Source: Bryopsis sp. KO-2023 (taxonomy: Eukaryota; Chlorophyta; Ulvophyceae; Bryopsidales; Bryopsidaceae). From it: 64,000 nucleotides of DNA. Under the pieces are notes generated by a model that worked only from the letters and a program-made list of their open reading frames with translations, ran no database searches and was not told where the DNA came from. Positions within the stretch are counted from its first letter, which is position 1. Each line of letters starts with the position of its first letter. A program made the translations under genes and the position numbers. Shown in pieces: positions 55,060-64,000 of this stretch. The stretch spans positions 62,001 through 126,000 of the forward strand of contig BSYQ01000017.1 in NCBI GenBank assembly GCA_030272585.1. The letters are read 5' to 3'.

Positions 55060-56640
55060 TTATCGCAGTGCCTGAGGAGCAAACAAACAACATTTACATT
55101 GTGTAGGAGATGCCGCTCTCCTATTATTATGCCTGAGGAGCAGTCTCCCAGTTCCAGTGGTTGCTGAATGGAACGAGAAGATTGCAATTGCAACAGTTTT
55201 TTTTTTTTTTTGTATAGGCCTCAAGCCGACTGGGAGGGTTTTTTTTCTTTGTTGCTGTTCCAGCATCGATGCTCACGATATCGTGGAGGGTGGTGCCTCT
55301 TTTTTGCTGTGAGGTATATTGATTGATTGAGCTGACTTTTTTCTTGAGCGATTTTCGTTGTCGTTAGATTTTATTTTTTTTGACCGAAGATAGACATTCC
55401 AGGTTGATTGATCGCAGACATAAATATGGACTTGTATAATTAGCACGTCCGACCTCTCAAATTTCTCCAACATTTGCTGCACAACTCCTAACGCTGAATC
55501 CCTTCAAAGTTTTGTTTTTTTTTAAATCAAAGACAGCCATCCCCTGGCTGATTCTTCAGACTGGTTTCTTGTCCGCAGTGGCTTCCCCCTTCTAATTGAT
55601 AGCACCTTTGTTTGCTTAAGGATAGTCCAGCATCATACACTGAATGGCGTCAATTTCAGACAGTCGGCTTACTTTGGGATCTTATGGTCAGTGGAGATTG
55701 CTTGAGCACAACAGTTCCACTATCGACTTCAGATTTTAAACTGCATGGACATGTGTTGTCGTCCTCGAGTTTTAAGTGAAGTTTGGGTTAGTATGGTCAG
55801 ACGGAACGGGTAATGCTGGCAATTTCTGGCGAAACGAGTAGTTGTAGAATCGCGTGTAATTATGTTATGTTATGTTATGTTGTAGAATCCACCAGAGTCT
55901 GTTACTGGGTGGCAGTATCTTTTTAATCTTTTTAACTTCGGGTTTACTTGTTCAAGTCATTGCCTGTACGGGGTAGCCCTCAAGCTGTTGTACGTCTGAC
56001 AACATATGGTTCTTGAAAGGAAAAAATGCTTCTTCAAAGATTTGATTTGATTCAAATTTGACAGAACTCTGGTTCATTTTGGGGGTTCAGGCGAGAGCCT
56101 TGCACAGGAGGAGATAAATTCTTGTGCTTTCTAGAAACGAGTTTGGGCTTCCAAGCATCTCACCCCCATCGGAACTTACCGGATCAGTCTAGTCTGATCT
56201 GATTCGTGATCCACTTTTTGCTTAGAGATTTTGTGTTGTTTTGTTTGGGATGCAGAAGAAGGCCCGGGACTGGGCGAGCAAAATGATTGGTTAACCGGTT
56301 AACCGACCGGTTCGAATCCGGTCTTGCTCCTTCTGTAAATTCTCCCTTTGCTTCTTCCCCCTTTGCCCCGTACTTACTATAGGCTGCTTTGAAACTGTTT
56401 CCCCCTACTTACTTTAAACTTTGGTCCTGGCATCTACAGCGCCCCGCACATTGTAACGGCGGCGGGTTTCTCGACAACATTCCGACGAGACAGAGAAAGT
56501 CTCGAAAGTCTCTTGCTAAACACAACAATCAAAATCAATCGGAAAATGTTGCAAAAGGTCCAAGTCCAAGCACGAACAAAGGAAACATCGGATCACATTT
56601 TCAACCTGAAACAAGCCACCATAACCTCCAAAGAGTAAAT
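55060..56640. repeat. Part of a duplicated block shared with 63.1-63.7 kb
   Basis: Segments near 55060-55370 (AATTGCAA; TATAGGCCTC; CTTTGTTGCTGTT; TTGATTGATTGAGCT) and near 56380-56500 (GGCTGCTTTGAAACT; TTTAAACTTTGGTC; TAACGGCGGCGGGTTTCTCG) recur in the same order at 63150-63410 and 63530-63650. Each block lies upstream of a MAFSK-family gene, so genes and upstream DNA were duplicated together. Confidence 0.6.
56276..56329 (+). other. tRNA-like hairpin without an anticodon arm
   Basis: GAGCAA (56276-56281) and TTGCTC (56324-56329) can pair as an acceptor-like stem. ACCGG-TTCGAAT-CCGGT forms a perfect T-arm, and GGTTAACCGGTTAACC forms a middle hairpin. Box A-like TGGTTAACCGG and box B-like GGTTCGAATCC are present. 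Only 23 nt separate the acceptor-like strand and the T-arm, too few for normal D and anticodon arms. It could be a SINE head or a decayed tRNA. Confidence 0.4.
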
Positions 56641-57070
56641 TAGTAGTCACAACCCACAGCAAAAAAACACTGCTTCCCACCCAGATTCAACTACCTTCAA
56701 CCTCGCTCGCCGCCATAATCACCACTTCAGAGCTTCTTGTTGCTTTGTGGAAAACTTCCACAACGCCTTTTTTGGTTTTAGCATATCGCGAGGTTTGAGG
56801 CGAAAGGGGCCCCCTTCCGGGAAGGAACGATTGTGAACACATTGTCGAACTAACGATGCAAAACGCGGATAACGAGTGAGCAGTGTGAAGACGAGCGCGC
56901 GCCGACTGATGGCTAGAAGGACTTACACTGTATCGTGGGTGATCTGTGTGAGGAGTTCAGAGAATGATCGAGAGTTTCGTTGGGAAGATGCACGCAGTTG
57001 GTGGTCCCCAAACAAATAAAACTGGAACGGTGTTTGAGTAATTATTATACTTGTCTTGTGCGATTGTCAG

Positions 57071-58190
57071 GTAGCGCGAGTACTGAGCCAAACCTCTTGT
57101 GCGCTGTTGCTCGCGGTTGTGTCGGCCCAGAAAGCAGACGGTGAGGTGCAATGGCACCGCATCTCCACACACATTGGTTTCCCCTTTCCCCTCTCAGGCT
57201 CGCTTCCTTGTCCACGCCGCTTAGTCACCCCCCTGATCGCAGCTAAGCATCGCCTGCTTAGCTGCTGTCTGAATGTGTGAGCAGCGCTCATTTGGAAGGC
57301 TTTTTTCGACGTTTTGAATAGGGGCTATGATTGTGCAACGTTTTTTCCGTGGTTTGTGAATTGTTTGTGCTGTGAGTTCGATGAGCGCCACAACCGTTGT
57401 CTGTTCTGGAGTGCGATCTTGTTAGGAGAATCCTGAGAAATGTCTCTCTTGCGCGACCACTTTTAAGGTTCTCCAAATTGCGCTGGACAATACGATTTCT
57501 TTGTGCCCCATACCGTAGCTTTTTTTCTTCTTTTTTTCAAAAGAAACGTTCTTTACAGCAACTCAATCCATTTGATTTTTCCTTGTCTCTGCAAAAGACA
57601 TCTGCAAGCTGCCAAGAGATTCAGGCTCATGCAAGGCTGTAGTTTAAAAAGATCTGCAGATCTCGTCATTGGAAAACCAGCTGGTTTTCCGCTGGTTTTT
57701 TAATTCTCAGTCTGGCCAGTGCGAGATTTTCCGCGGGTGCGGGGGCAATGCTAACAACTTTGAGTCCAAAAGGAAGTGCTTGGATGCATGTGAGTGCAAC
57801 TCCCCTCCCCTCCTTTCCTTTTGCCTCTTTTGTTCTGATGTTTGTGTATAGCTGCCCAGTTCAATGTCGGGGCTGCTTCAGTCAGGTCTGTGTTGCGACG
57901 TCTGACATGGTGGCTGTGTAATTTTTGCTTGCAGGTGCCAACAAGTCCTGCACCAAAGAGGTGAGAGAACTGTTTGACGTTCTTGTTGTCACTGTTTTGT
58001 GAACGTTTGAGGTAATTATCATGCATGCATATGTATTCACTTTAGATATGCATTTTTTCCCCATCTTCAGGGTGGTACATGCTTTCATGATAATGCATGC
58101 TGTGGTAGCATGACATGCTGCACAGCAACTGGAGAATACCGCTATTCTCCAGTTCAGGGTACCCCGGATGTTGTCGACCAGGATGCTTAA
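57071..58190 (+). CDS. Secreted Kunitz-domain protein with cysteine-rich tail (5' end incomplete)
   Basis: Exons 57071-57140 (hydrophobic signal-like segment ending SAQKAD), 57598-57638, 57681-57789, 57935-57960 and 58071-58190 are in phase. The initiating ATG is in an upstream exon not fixed. The middle exons form a Kunitz (BPTI-type) domain: [10 protein letters not shown], then 15 residues to CEIF, then the hallmark CGGNANNF, then CLDAC, with all six cysteines in standard spacing. This requires a 42-nt intron at 57639-57680; if it is not spliced, a TAA at 57645-57647 stops translation. The last two exons add a short domain with the cysteine pattern C-x6-C-x5-CC-x4-CC. Kunitz domains usually inhibit serine proteases; the target is unknown. 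Confidence 0.7.
57639..57680 (+). other. Apparent 42-nt intron in the Kunitz domain
   Basis: It starts GTAGTT, ends AACCAG, and is a multiple of three with an in-frame TAA. Its removal gives exactly 15 residues between Kunitz cysteines 2 and 3, the usual number. Confidence 0.55.
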
Positions 58191-61080
58191 AACGGGGATG
58201 AAGAGTATTTCTTCTCTGTGTCAGACCAGGCGAAAAATTATCTGAAGCAGCGAAACAAACATTTTTGCGCGGGGAAATCCATCAGAAATTCGTGGATGGT
58301 TTCCCCCCAGACTTCTTTCTGAATCCTAACAATGAGGGGCAGGAAAAACTCATTGTTAAGAGCTAGGAATAAAGATTTTCTGCCTCCGGTTGGGAAGCAT
58401 GTTCAGCTTTTGTTTTGTAGTGGTGGGTTGGTGATGGAGTGTGAACGATCACGATGTGAAACCAGTCTATCAAAATGTAAAAGCCCCCACTTACGTATGG
58501 ACAAATAAGTTCTGGACTTGCCTCATTTCCAACTTTCCCCAACATCCCACCAGTAGAGATTATTCATATTGCAAACGAAAAATACTTCAGAAGCCACCAC
58601 ACAGATGTCGGTCAAGAAGAAAGAAAAACGACGAGATAAAAATAAACAATTTGTTTAAAAATATATTTCTATGAGATAGGAGATCCCTGAGACTCCCAGC
58701 GCGAGAGGTTTCCAACGTTGAGATAACGAGCGCACAAAACAAGAAAGCCCTCAAAGCGAAAGCGGTTCAACTACATCGACAGAGAACGTCATCAGCTTGG
58801 CTCCACCTCATCAGCTGACAAAACCACGAATGGAACTGGAGAGCCCTTTTCGAAGCTCTGGTGTTCGACCTCCGTCGCTTTTTTTTTCGTGCTAGGGAGG
58901 GACGGTCCCGAGATCGCGATCGCCGAGGCAGCTGTGTTTAGGGATCCATTTCTTTCGCGATCGGTTGAGTTGGCGGATCCAAGGGGCGACGGAAGGTGTG
59001 AACGCAAACCCGTCTTCGGAAGCTGTTATCTTTTTTCACTGGAGGCGCTCGTAGTCGAACGGAAGTGCTTTGGTCCGTCATATCCCGCTTGTGCGCAAAC
59101 GAGTGCAGGAGGAAAAACAATTGAAATGATGTGACAATCGCAGTTTCACCACTTGACATAGTTACAAATCGCCTCAGTTTCTTGATCAGTCAAATCAGAT
59201 CAGTGCCGTTTGATCCCGTGATCCAGTTTTGATCCAAAGCAAGTCAAATCCTTTTTTGTTTAAATTCGCCAAGTTCGTCTTATGTCTTTGTTTGTTCTCA
59301 AGTTCATTTTTTGTTTTTTGAAAGTTTTGGTTCCCCTTAAATCGTCACACATCTTTGGGTTCTTTTTTCAATTTTTTTTTTGTTTTCTTTTGAAAGTTTG
59401 GTTTGTTCACGATAAAGCTTTCATGAAGTTTTTTTGTTTTGTTGGTGAAACAAAAGCCTTGGGAAAAATCATATGGAGGAGACTCAAGTAGTGGCATATG
59501 TGAAGGAAAGGAGATACCCCACAAGTTGTTTATCCGACTTAAAAAAATAAAAATAAAACCAGTGGTCGTTTTTCTTTTTTCCATTTTATTTTTCGACCAA
59601 AAAAATAAAAAACTAAAAACGGATGGTCGTTTTTCTCTTTTTCCATTTTATTTTTCGACCAAAAAAATAAAAAAACTAAAAGAGGAATGTACTTTTTGAA
59701 CTTTTGTTGGTGGAGACTCAAGTAGTGGCATGTGTGAAGGAAAGGAGATACCCACAAGTGTTGAAGTTTTTGTTTTTGCTTTGAGTTTTTTTTTTAACGA
59801 GAGCTATTTCGTAAAATCCCCGTAGCATGGGTGGTCAGATTTTTTTTCAATACTTTTATATTAAAAAAAAAAAGACTATTTATTCACTGCTCTCTTTAAA
59901 ATTTTTGCTCTTTTTTAAAATCAAGGAAAAACAACTGTGGTAGGGAGGATTTTTTTTGTACACACATGTTTTTTTGTCTTTTTTTATTTTGTGTGTATAT
60001 TTTGCGGGGTTTTTTTAACAGTAGGAAGAATTTTGGTGGCAATTCAATTCTGGTAGGAAGAATATTGGTGGCAACTCAATTCTGGTGAATGGGAGCCATT
60101 GGATTTATTAAAAAAAAAGCTGAAATGGACAATGACATTATTTTTTATTTTTGGTGGATCAAAAAAATAGGCAGAAGTTTTTTTTTATCAGCTTCGGAAC
60201 GGTAAAGAAACAATTAAGATATGAAAAAAAAATTGGTGGTGGATCATTGTGAGCATTCCAGAGGTTTATTTTGCTCGATTGTTTTTTATAATCGGGGTTA
60301 TATGAGTGCGTCTTTTTCGAGGAAGTTAGTTTGGAATAGTTTTGGGCAGTTCTGGTAATATAGTGGATGTACAGGCAGTACATGTGGAGAGTATTTACAC
60401 AGAAAAAAAGGGTTTACTGTTTAGAATTTCCGTGGTCCCGCCACCACTGGTGTTTTTTTGTGACTTTGAGTTCGGTGCTTCGGTGGTTCTTGTTTAAGTG
60501 GTTTTTGATTCGGGTATTTGGGAATTGTGCTTTTTCTGGACAGTTCTGATCTGTTAGGGTTTTGGACATAAGGGTTGCTGATTCAGAGAGACACTGGCAG
60601 TTCTGATACAGGCTGGGATCAGTTCTGATTAGGGGACAGTACACTATTCTGACTTTTCGGTTTCGTCAGACATGCGGCATGTGAGCCTCTTAGGCATAAG
60701 TGTTTCGGTTGGAGTGTTTGTGATGAAGGAGAACATTTGCCTGTAAATTAATTTCATTGTAAACATTTCGGAGGTGTTTGTTTTTGTATCAGTGTATCTC
60801 CTTGTTTTCTGATGTTGTCAGACCTGGGAAGAAGTTAAAATGTCTAAAAATGCCTGAAAACTCGACGCCTTTCGCAGACAGATCACTCAATCTTTTCTAA
60901 ACAGATCAAAAATCGACTCATAATATTTTGCTGTATTTCAAACCAGTTCAGTCAACAAACTTCTCAAACTAGGCGAAGGGTGGAAATGCCCATCACACAA
61001 AGTCGATTGCCTCATGGACAAATTTTCTACCATACCATTGCAATGGTTTCACTCCTGTTGCTGCCATATTGTTTTGATAT
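58191..61080. other. AT-rich region with short repeats, no supported gene
   Basis: An Arg/Ser-containing open stretch on the minus strand (59007-58792) has no recognisable domain. Direct repeats of about 50 bp (GACTCAAGTAGTGGCAT-containing) lie near 59474-59525 and 59709-59762. Between them are two copies of a segment with TTTTATTTTTCGACCAAAAA. A 30-bp direct duplication (AGGAAGAAT-TTGGTGGCAA) lies near 60024-60085. Confidence 0.45.
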
Positions 61081-61086
61081 TGGATA

Positions 61087-61491
61087 CTGTAATACGCAAA
61101 TCTTTCAGATTGCTTTAGGATCGCTAGTCTTTATTTTCGCCTGCCTTATTTTCGCGCTTTGGTCCACGCGCGAAAACAAGGTAGCGCGAAAATGAAGCAG
61201 GCGCGAAAAAAAAGCAATGTAAAAGATTTGCGTGGCGTCAAAACTCTCAAAGTCAGAGTGTGGAATGTGTTTCCACACATTCTGTGGCTGTGTTTTGAAT
61301 TCGCCAATCACGCGCGTCGAGTCCACACGCGCGTGATTGGTATAATATGTAGCTACATACTTGCGTATCTGAACAGCCCTTTCTTTTCCGCCTGCTTTAT
61401 TTTCGCGCCTGCTTTATTTTCGCCTGCCTTATTTTCGTGCTTTGGTCCGCGCGCGAAAATAAGGTAGCGCGAAAAGATTTGCGTATTACAG
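61087..61491. mobile_element. 405-bp TA-flanked inverted-repeat element rich in TTTTCGCGC words
   Basis: Ends are perfect 19-bp inverted repeats starting CTGTAATACGC (61087-61105 and 61473-61491), flanked by TA on both sides (61085-61086 and 61492-61493). The interior repeats TTATTTTCGCCTGC and GCGCGAAAA words in both orientations. The TA duplication fits a Tc1/mariner-like or related non-autonomous element. No coding capacity. Confidence 0.75.
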
Positions 61492-62180
61492 TAATCAATT
61501 TTTTTTTCGGCGACCTGGCCCCGAAACATCATCAATTTTCTCGACTAAGTGTGCATCGTAGAATCTGACCGTTATTGACAAACGGCTGCAGGCTACACGA
61601 CTACATAAAGAGACGCCCATAATATATGTGTAAAAAGCAGTGTTATTTTGGAGTCCCATTTTCTGTTTGGCAGTGTAGTAGTTGACGTACAAAGGAGCGA
61701 CCGTTTCGACGGCGTGAAAACTTTTTTGTGTTTTGCACAGGTGTGGGGCCTCCTCCGACCCTTTTTTAATCCAAAAGGACTTGCAGAACGAAGTTGAAAA
61801 AGTCGGAACACCCTCTGCGCTCTGGTTTTTATGGTCAGTGTTTCGAGCGAGCCGAAAAAATGGCAGCTCGATCGCTTGATTGCATCCAACCTATCTCGAC
61901 AGGAGATTTTACCTCGACACAACAATTGCTGCCTGGTAGCAACGCATCTGCGAAAAAGGATATGTGAAAAAATACACCAGAAGACGCTCCCGACGAAATA
62001 TCGAAGAATCCTTACATCCCACAGCTGATCAGACCTCGTTCAAAAAGGAAACGAAACAAAATAATAAAATGCCCGAATTGGAAAACATGGAAGAAGTTTG
62101 TTTCAAAAAAAACAAGCCAATCTTGCTACCCGACAGATGAAGCAGATAAAACCCTGACGAAAGAGATATGTTTTCAGAAT

Positions 62181-62733
62181 TTAGCGCTCCCCGGTGGTGT
62201 CCGTGTTGCCATCGTTGCTGGCCCCCGAGTCAACTTCAGACTCGTCCGTCGGGCTGTGGTCGGGGCAGTCATGGTCTGGCTCGCCGTCGCCGTCGTGGTC
62301 GTGGTCCGCGTGGACGTCGTTGCAGTCGTCGTCTTCGTGGTCCTCGGGGCCGTGGTCCTGCTTGCCGTCGCCATCGTGGTCGTGATCCTCGTCCTCGTGG
62401 TCTTCGGGGCCGTGGTCCTGCTTGCCGTCGCCGTCGTGGTCGTGATCCTCGTGGCCGTGATCCTCATGGCCGTGGTCCTCATGGCCGTGATCCTCATGGC
62501 CGTTTTCGAGGAGTTTCCTGGCGCTACCCATAGCGTTATCTGTGGAAAAAGCAATCATCAGATCTTACCGACGGTCCTAACAGCGGATCGATCGCGATGT
62601 CTTCCATGCTTTTTCTTGTCTGCTCTTTTAAGCTGCACGAACGTGGGTCGGACTCACCCGTTTCGATGTTGGCGAAGGCGATGGAAGCGGCGCAAGCGAG
62701 AACGAACAGGCACAGGACTTTGGAGAAGGCCAT
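62181..62733 (-). CDS. Secreted MAFSK/RKLL-family protein, His/Asp/Glu-rich repeat form
   Basis: Exon 1 is 62733-62658 (MAFSKVLCLFVLACAAS signal peptide) and exon 2 is 62539-62181, joined at the family intron; about 144 residues. Exon 2 begins with NAMGSARKLL, followed by four HEDHG-type units, then three DHDGDGKQD- or DHDGDGEPD-type units. These match the DxDxDGxxD calcium-loop pattern of EF-hand, dockerin or thrombospondin type 3 repeats, and the His content could also bind zinc or copper. The protein is strongly acidic. It has only two cysteines in this part and lacks the cysteine-rich exon of the other copies. Likely secreted metal-binding protein by inference. Confidence 0.72.
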
Positions 62734-62850
62734 GGCGTCCGGAATATCGAAAAACGAGAAATGAAACGAGAAAGCCTACTGGTGCTCGATCTATTTGGGT
62801 TTGTTGTGGATGCGGAGGCGCTGTTGGGAATGATTGTGTTGTGTTGGCAC

Positions 62851-62862
62851 TGCCTTTTATTC
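62851..62862 (-). promoter_or_regulatory. Conserved AATAAAA promoter box, copy at 62.7 kb
   Basis: On the minus strand GAATAAAAGGCA, about 118-129 bp before the ATG, followed by the shared leader with ATCGAGCACCA. Confidence 0.55.
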
Positions 62863-62896
62863 TGTGGCGCCTGTTCCTGGAAACAGGCGCCACAGA
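62861..62896. promoter_or_regulatory. Perfect 15-bp palindrome beside the 62.7-kb promoter box
   Basis: TCTGTGGCGCCTGTT and AACAGGCGCCACAGA are separated by 6 nt, directly upstream of the AATAAAA box. It could be an operator-like site or a small foldback insertion; the other three promoters lack it. Confidence 0.45.
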
Positions 62897-64000
62897 AGGG
62901 GGCCCTATCCTAGTTTCCATACAACTTGAGTAGACTTTTGGTACATGTCCGTTTGTGTAGGGGTCTGTGCTGTAACTTATTGGTCATTTTAATCATTCTA
63001 CTGTAACTTGGCTGGCTGTGCAGGCTTGTATGTCTGATTTTGTAACTCTTTTTCCCGGAGCATCCTGGGTTAAAACAGCGCCCATGGGCCACACACGTCG
63101 CTTCCCCTTGAGAATCCATGCGTTACGTGACACCCATTCCTAACGCTCAATCCCTTCAATCAATAATTACATGTTTGTCTTCCAGTTCCACGGCAGAACG
63201 GGCATGTTTGCAATTGCAAGGGCTTTCTCTTTCATTGCATAGGCCTCCATTTAGCCTGCTATCTAGAAGGTTTGTTTTCTTTGTTGCTGTTGAAGGATCA
63301 TGGAGGGTGGTGGGCACCCTTGTTGAATCAGCTCGACGGGGGATCTATCTCGACTCAACAGTTTTATTGATTGATTGATTGATTGAGCTATCTTTTTCTT
63401 GAGCGACCTTTGTTGTTGTTGGGTTCTGTTTTTATGTAATTATGTTATGTTATGTTATGTTATGTTATGTTATGTTATGTTTTTTTGGACCGAGGATAGA
63501 CATGTCTTCCACTTTGCCCATATTTTTTACAGCTGCTTTGAAACTTCCCCAAGGGAAGTTTCCCCCCCTTCCCCTGCTTGCTTTAAACTTTGGTCGTAAC
63601 ATCCAGAGCTCCTCACACATCGTAACGGCGGCGGGTTTCTCGGCGACATTCCGGCGCGATGGATAAAGCCTTAAAGGTCGTTTACATAGGATATCCTTTG
63701 TTTGCTATCGAACGAGGTAACCATACGGCCGTGTGGAATCTTGCTTAGACAGGTGTCCTAGTCCAAGCAAGAACACAATCAAACTACAACAAAAAGAGGC
63801 CATCACCCCCCATAGTCCAAGCAAGAACTGTTGAGTAACCGTGGGGGCAATCATCAAGCACTTAGAACGGTCGTTGTGGACTTGAATGTGAAGAGAGGAA
63901 GGTAAGCCCGTGGCAACCACCACTTGGAGTGTCTTCGTCAAAGGTAAATTTTCTTGGTTTATTGGACCAGATTTTCCAACCTGAAACCCCGGTATGAGCA
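62897..64000. repeat. Duplicated upstream block and TATGT microsatellite
   Basis: 63150-63410 and 63530-63650 repeat the block at 55-56.6 kb in the same order. A (TATGT)n array lies at about 63436-63480; a shorter one is at 55862-55882. No gene is supported up to the end of the window. Confidence 0.5.

Noticed and set aside
62168..62933. Plus-strand Arg/Gly-rich and Val-rich frames at 62.2-62.9 kb
   Set aside because: Antisense shadows of the His/Asp repeat gene; the minus-strand frame has the signal peptide, intron and paralogs.

Overview
The window is nuclear DNA of an intron-rich eukaryote. Most recognisable genes are split by GT-AG introns with T-rich acceptors. Intergenic DNA is AT-rich with long homopolymer runs, and large stretches are transposable elements. 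The species cannot be named from this sequence. A CCCH protein resembling plant ZFN-type zinc-finger proteins, a diacylglycerol-lipase-like membrane enzyme, a Kunitz protein and a chromodomain Ty3/Gypsy element fit a protist or alga, but they also occur in other lineages.

Layout. 1-2 kb: a three-exon gene of unknown function on the minus strand, with decayed tandem copies of its last segment. 2-18.2 kb: a nest of mobile elements. A DIRS-like retrotransposon (gag-like start near 17041, RT/RNase H at 4911-2600, minus strand) has been hit by a full-length Ty3/Gypsy element (6088-16760; identical 172-bp LTRs, 5-bp target duplication CTGTT), by a 327-bp terminal-inverted-repeat element (5563-5889; 8-bp duplication) and by a GATCGG-rich element ending at 2615. 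Just upstream of the DIRS start and beyond it lie two more inverted-repeat elements (17115-18202 and 19029-19492). Each is filled with its own degenerate hexamer, and both carry a related tRNA-like core.

20.2-28.5 kb: a 17-exon gene for a multi-span membrane lipase of the diacylglycerol-lipase type, plus strand. 28.5-35.3 kb: no convincing gene; 31-35 kb is an unusual, almost pure polypyrimidine stretch on the plus strand. 35.5-37.6 kb: a four-exon CCCH zinc-finger gene, minus strand. 37.9-38.7 kb: a weak hypothetical gene. 39.7-43.3 kb: a six-exon membrane-anchored alpha/beta hydrolase, minus strand. 46.0-49.4 kb: a multi-exon, lysine-rich, probably nuclear protein, minus strand. 50.5-52.0 kb: an intronless F-box-like/LRR gene.

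44.1, 53.2, 54.8 and 62.7 kb: four members of a small secreted-protein family. They share the start MAFSK, an RKLL motif opening exon 2, a first intron at the same place and phase, and a promoter with an AATAAAA box about 115-130 bp before the ATG. Their C-termini have diverged into His/Gly-rich, His/Asp-rich or cysteine-rich forms. One copy has a one-base deletion in the signal peptide. 57-58.2 kb: a secreted Kunitz-domain gene with a cysteine-rich tail and an apparent 42-nt intron. The rest of 58-64 kb is repeat-rich, with a TA-flanked inverted-repeat element at 61087-61491.

The host genes show no operon-like grouping. The most unusual material is the set of inverted-repeat elements built from private short motifs, two of them with tRNA-like cores, and the secreted MAFSK/RKLL family.
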